This document shows positions 5,316 to 5,579 of a stretch of DNA of 5,579 nt, one piece after another. A program made the translations under genes and the position numbers. The notes below the pieces were generated by a model. It was not told the origin of the DNA. It did no database searches and saw only the letters and a program-made list of their open reading frames with translations. Each line of letters opens with the position of its first letter. Within the stretch, counting starts at the first letter, position 1. This DNA is from Pseudonocardiales bacterium (GTDB lineage Bacteria; Actinomycetota; Actinomycetes; Mycobacteriales; Pseudonocardiaceae). The stretch lies in contig JACDBJ010000396.1 in NCBI GenBank assembly GCA_013695005.1, positions 1 through 5,579 on the forward strand, in the 5' to 3' direction.

Positions 5316-5579
5316 CTATCGCAGCTGTGTCGAGAGCTCGTCCAGCAGCGGCGACCAGTTGAAGGCGAGAGGAGCCTCCTCGTTGTCCTCTCCCCGAAGC
5401 ACTTCGTTCTCCAGAACCGTCACCCCACAGCCGGCCAGGCGCTTCAAACTGGCCTGAAATGCCGGGTGGACAGCGAGGCTGGCTTTGGCATGAGGCGCCA
5501 CCACGACGGGAAGCCCTAGGCCGATCGCCTCGTTCGCGATACCGAGGGCGAAAGTGTCGCTGATCCCTGCGGCCCACTT
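5316..5579 (-). CDS. Flavoprotein, DFP/PPC decarboxylase-like (partial, C-terminal end)
   Basis: The minus strand is open from the right edge to TAG at 5316-5318, giving the last 87 residues; the start lies outside. The segment begins KWAAGISDTFALGIANEAIG, then LGLPVVVAPHAKASLAVHPAFQ. This is the pattern of actinobacterial flavoprotein-domain proteins (the HFCD/phosphopantothenoylcysteine decarboxylase-like fold), with a conserved KWAAGI.D..AL....EA.G.G.P....P stretch and a following 'HPAF..S...L...GV.VL' stretch. Such enzymes bind FMN; the substrate cannot be told from this fragment, and this does not look like the bifunctional CoaBC, which would continue into a synthetase domain. The protein ends in WSPLLDELSTQLR. 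Its base composition is a little less GC-extreme than the other genes. It converges on the MmcQ/YjbR gene with 2 bp between stops. Confidence 0.8.
   Translation of the reverse strand, partial: KWAAGISDTFALGIANEAIGLGLPVVVAPHAKASLAVHPAFQASLKRLAGCGVTVLENEVLRGEDNEEAPLAFNWSPLLDELSTQLR

Noticed and set aside
4651..5577. A 308-codon open frame on the minus strand across the MmcQ/YjbR gene.
   Set aside because: It crosses three real coding stretches in the wrong frame, is low in information and arginine-rich, and matches no family I recognise. High GC content makes such long open frames common.

Overview
The window is GC-rich DNA from an actinobacterium. The best evidence is a full-length mycothione reductase gene, because mycothiol is an actinobacterial thiol, and a type 1c methionine aminopeptidase of the mycobacterial MapB kind. 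Promoters of the form TAnnnT placed 6-7 nt before a start codon also fit. I cannot name the genus from the sequence. The style would suit a Pseudonocardiales- or Mycobacteriales-type genome, but that is an inference.

Layout. (1) 1-1050, minus strand: the N-terminal 350 residues of an Hsp70/DnaK-family ATPase, cut by the left window edge. (2) 1051-1145: a short divergent promoter region. (3) 1146-1529, plus: a four-helix DUF3054 membrane protein. (4) About 1536-1689: a remnant of a TetR-type regulator's C-terminus with no start codon; its stop codon overlaps the -10 box of the next gene. (5) 1700-2557, plus: mapB, methionine aminopeptidase. (6) 2584-3960, minus: mtr, mycothione reductase, converging on mapB with a 26 bp gap. 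(7) 3961-4890: a decayed stretch. It holds a possible N-terminal scrap of a phosphotransferase-like gene and then a dihydrofolate-reductase-family (RibD C-terminal domain-like) gene broken by two one-base frameshifts. (8) 4918-5313, plus: a MmcQ/YjbR-family protein. (9) 5316-5579, minus: the C-terminal 87 residues of a flavoprotein (DFP/PPC decarboxylase-like) cut by the right edge.

The genes do not form a single pathway or operon. They are mostly single-gene units with their own promoters: protein folding (Hsp70), N-terminal methionine removal (MapB), thiol redox balance (Mtr, which reduces mycothiol disulfide with NADPH), and several poorly characterised proteins. Four intact genes (DUF3054, mapB, mtr, MmcQ/YjbR) have a TAnnnT hexamer ending 6-7 nt before the start codon and no clear Shine-Dalgarno site, so they look leaderless. 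The Hsp70 gene instead has a short leader with a GGGGA ribosome site.

I see no CRISPR array, insertion sequence, tRNA, rRNA or phage gene, and no convincing new multi-gene system. The points most worth a second look are the leaderless promoters, which fix the start codons, and the three broken or eroded genes.
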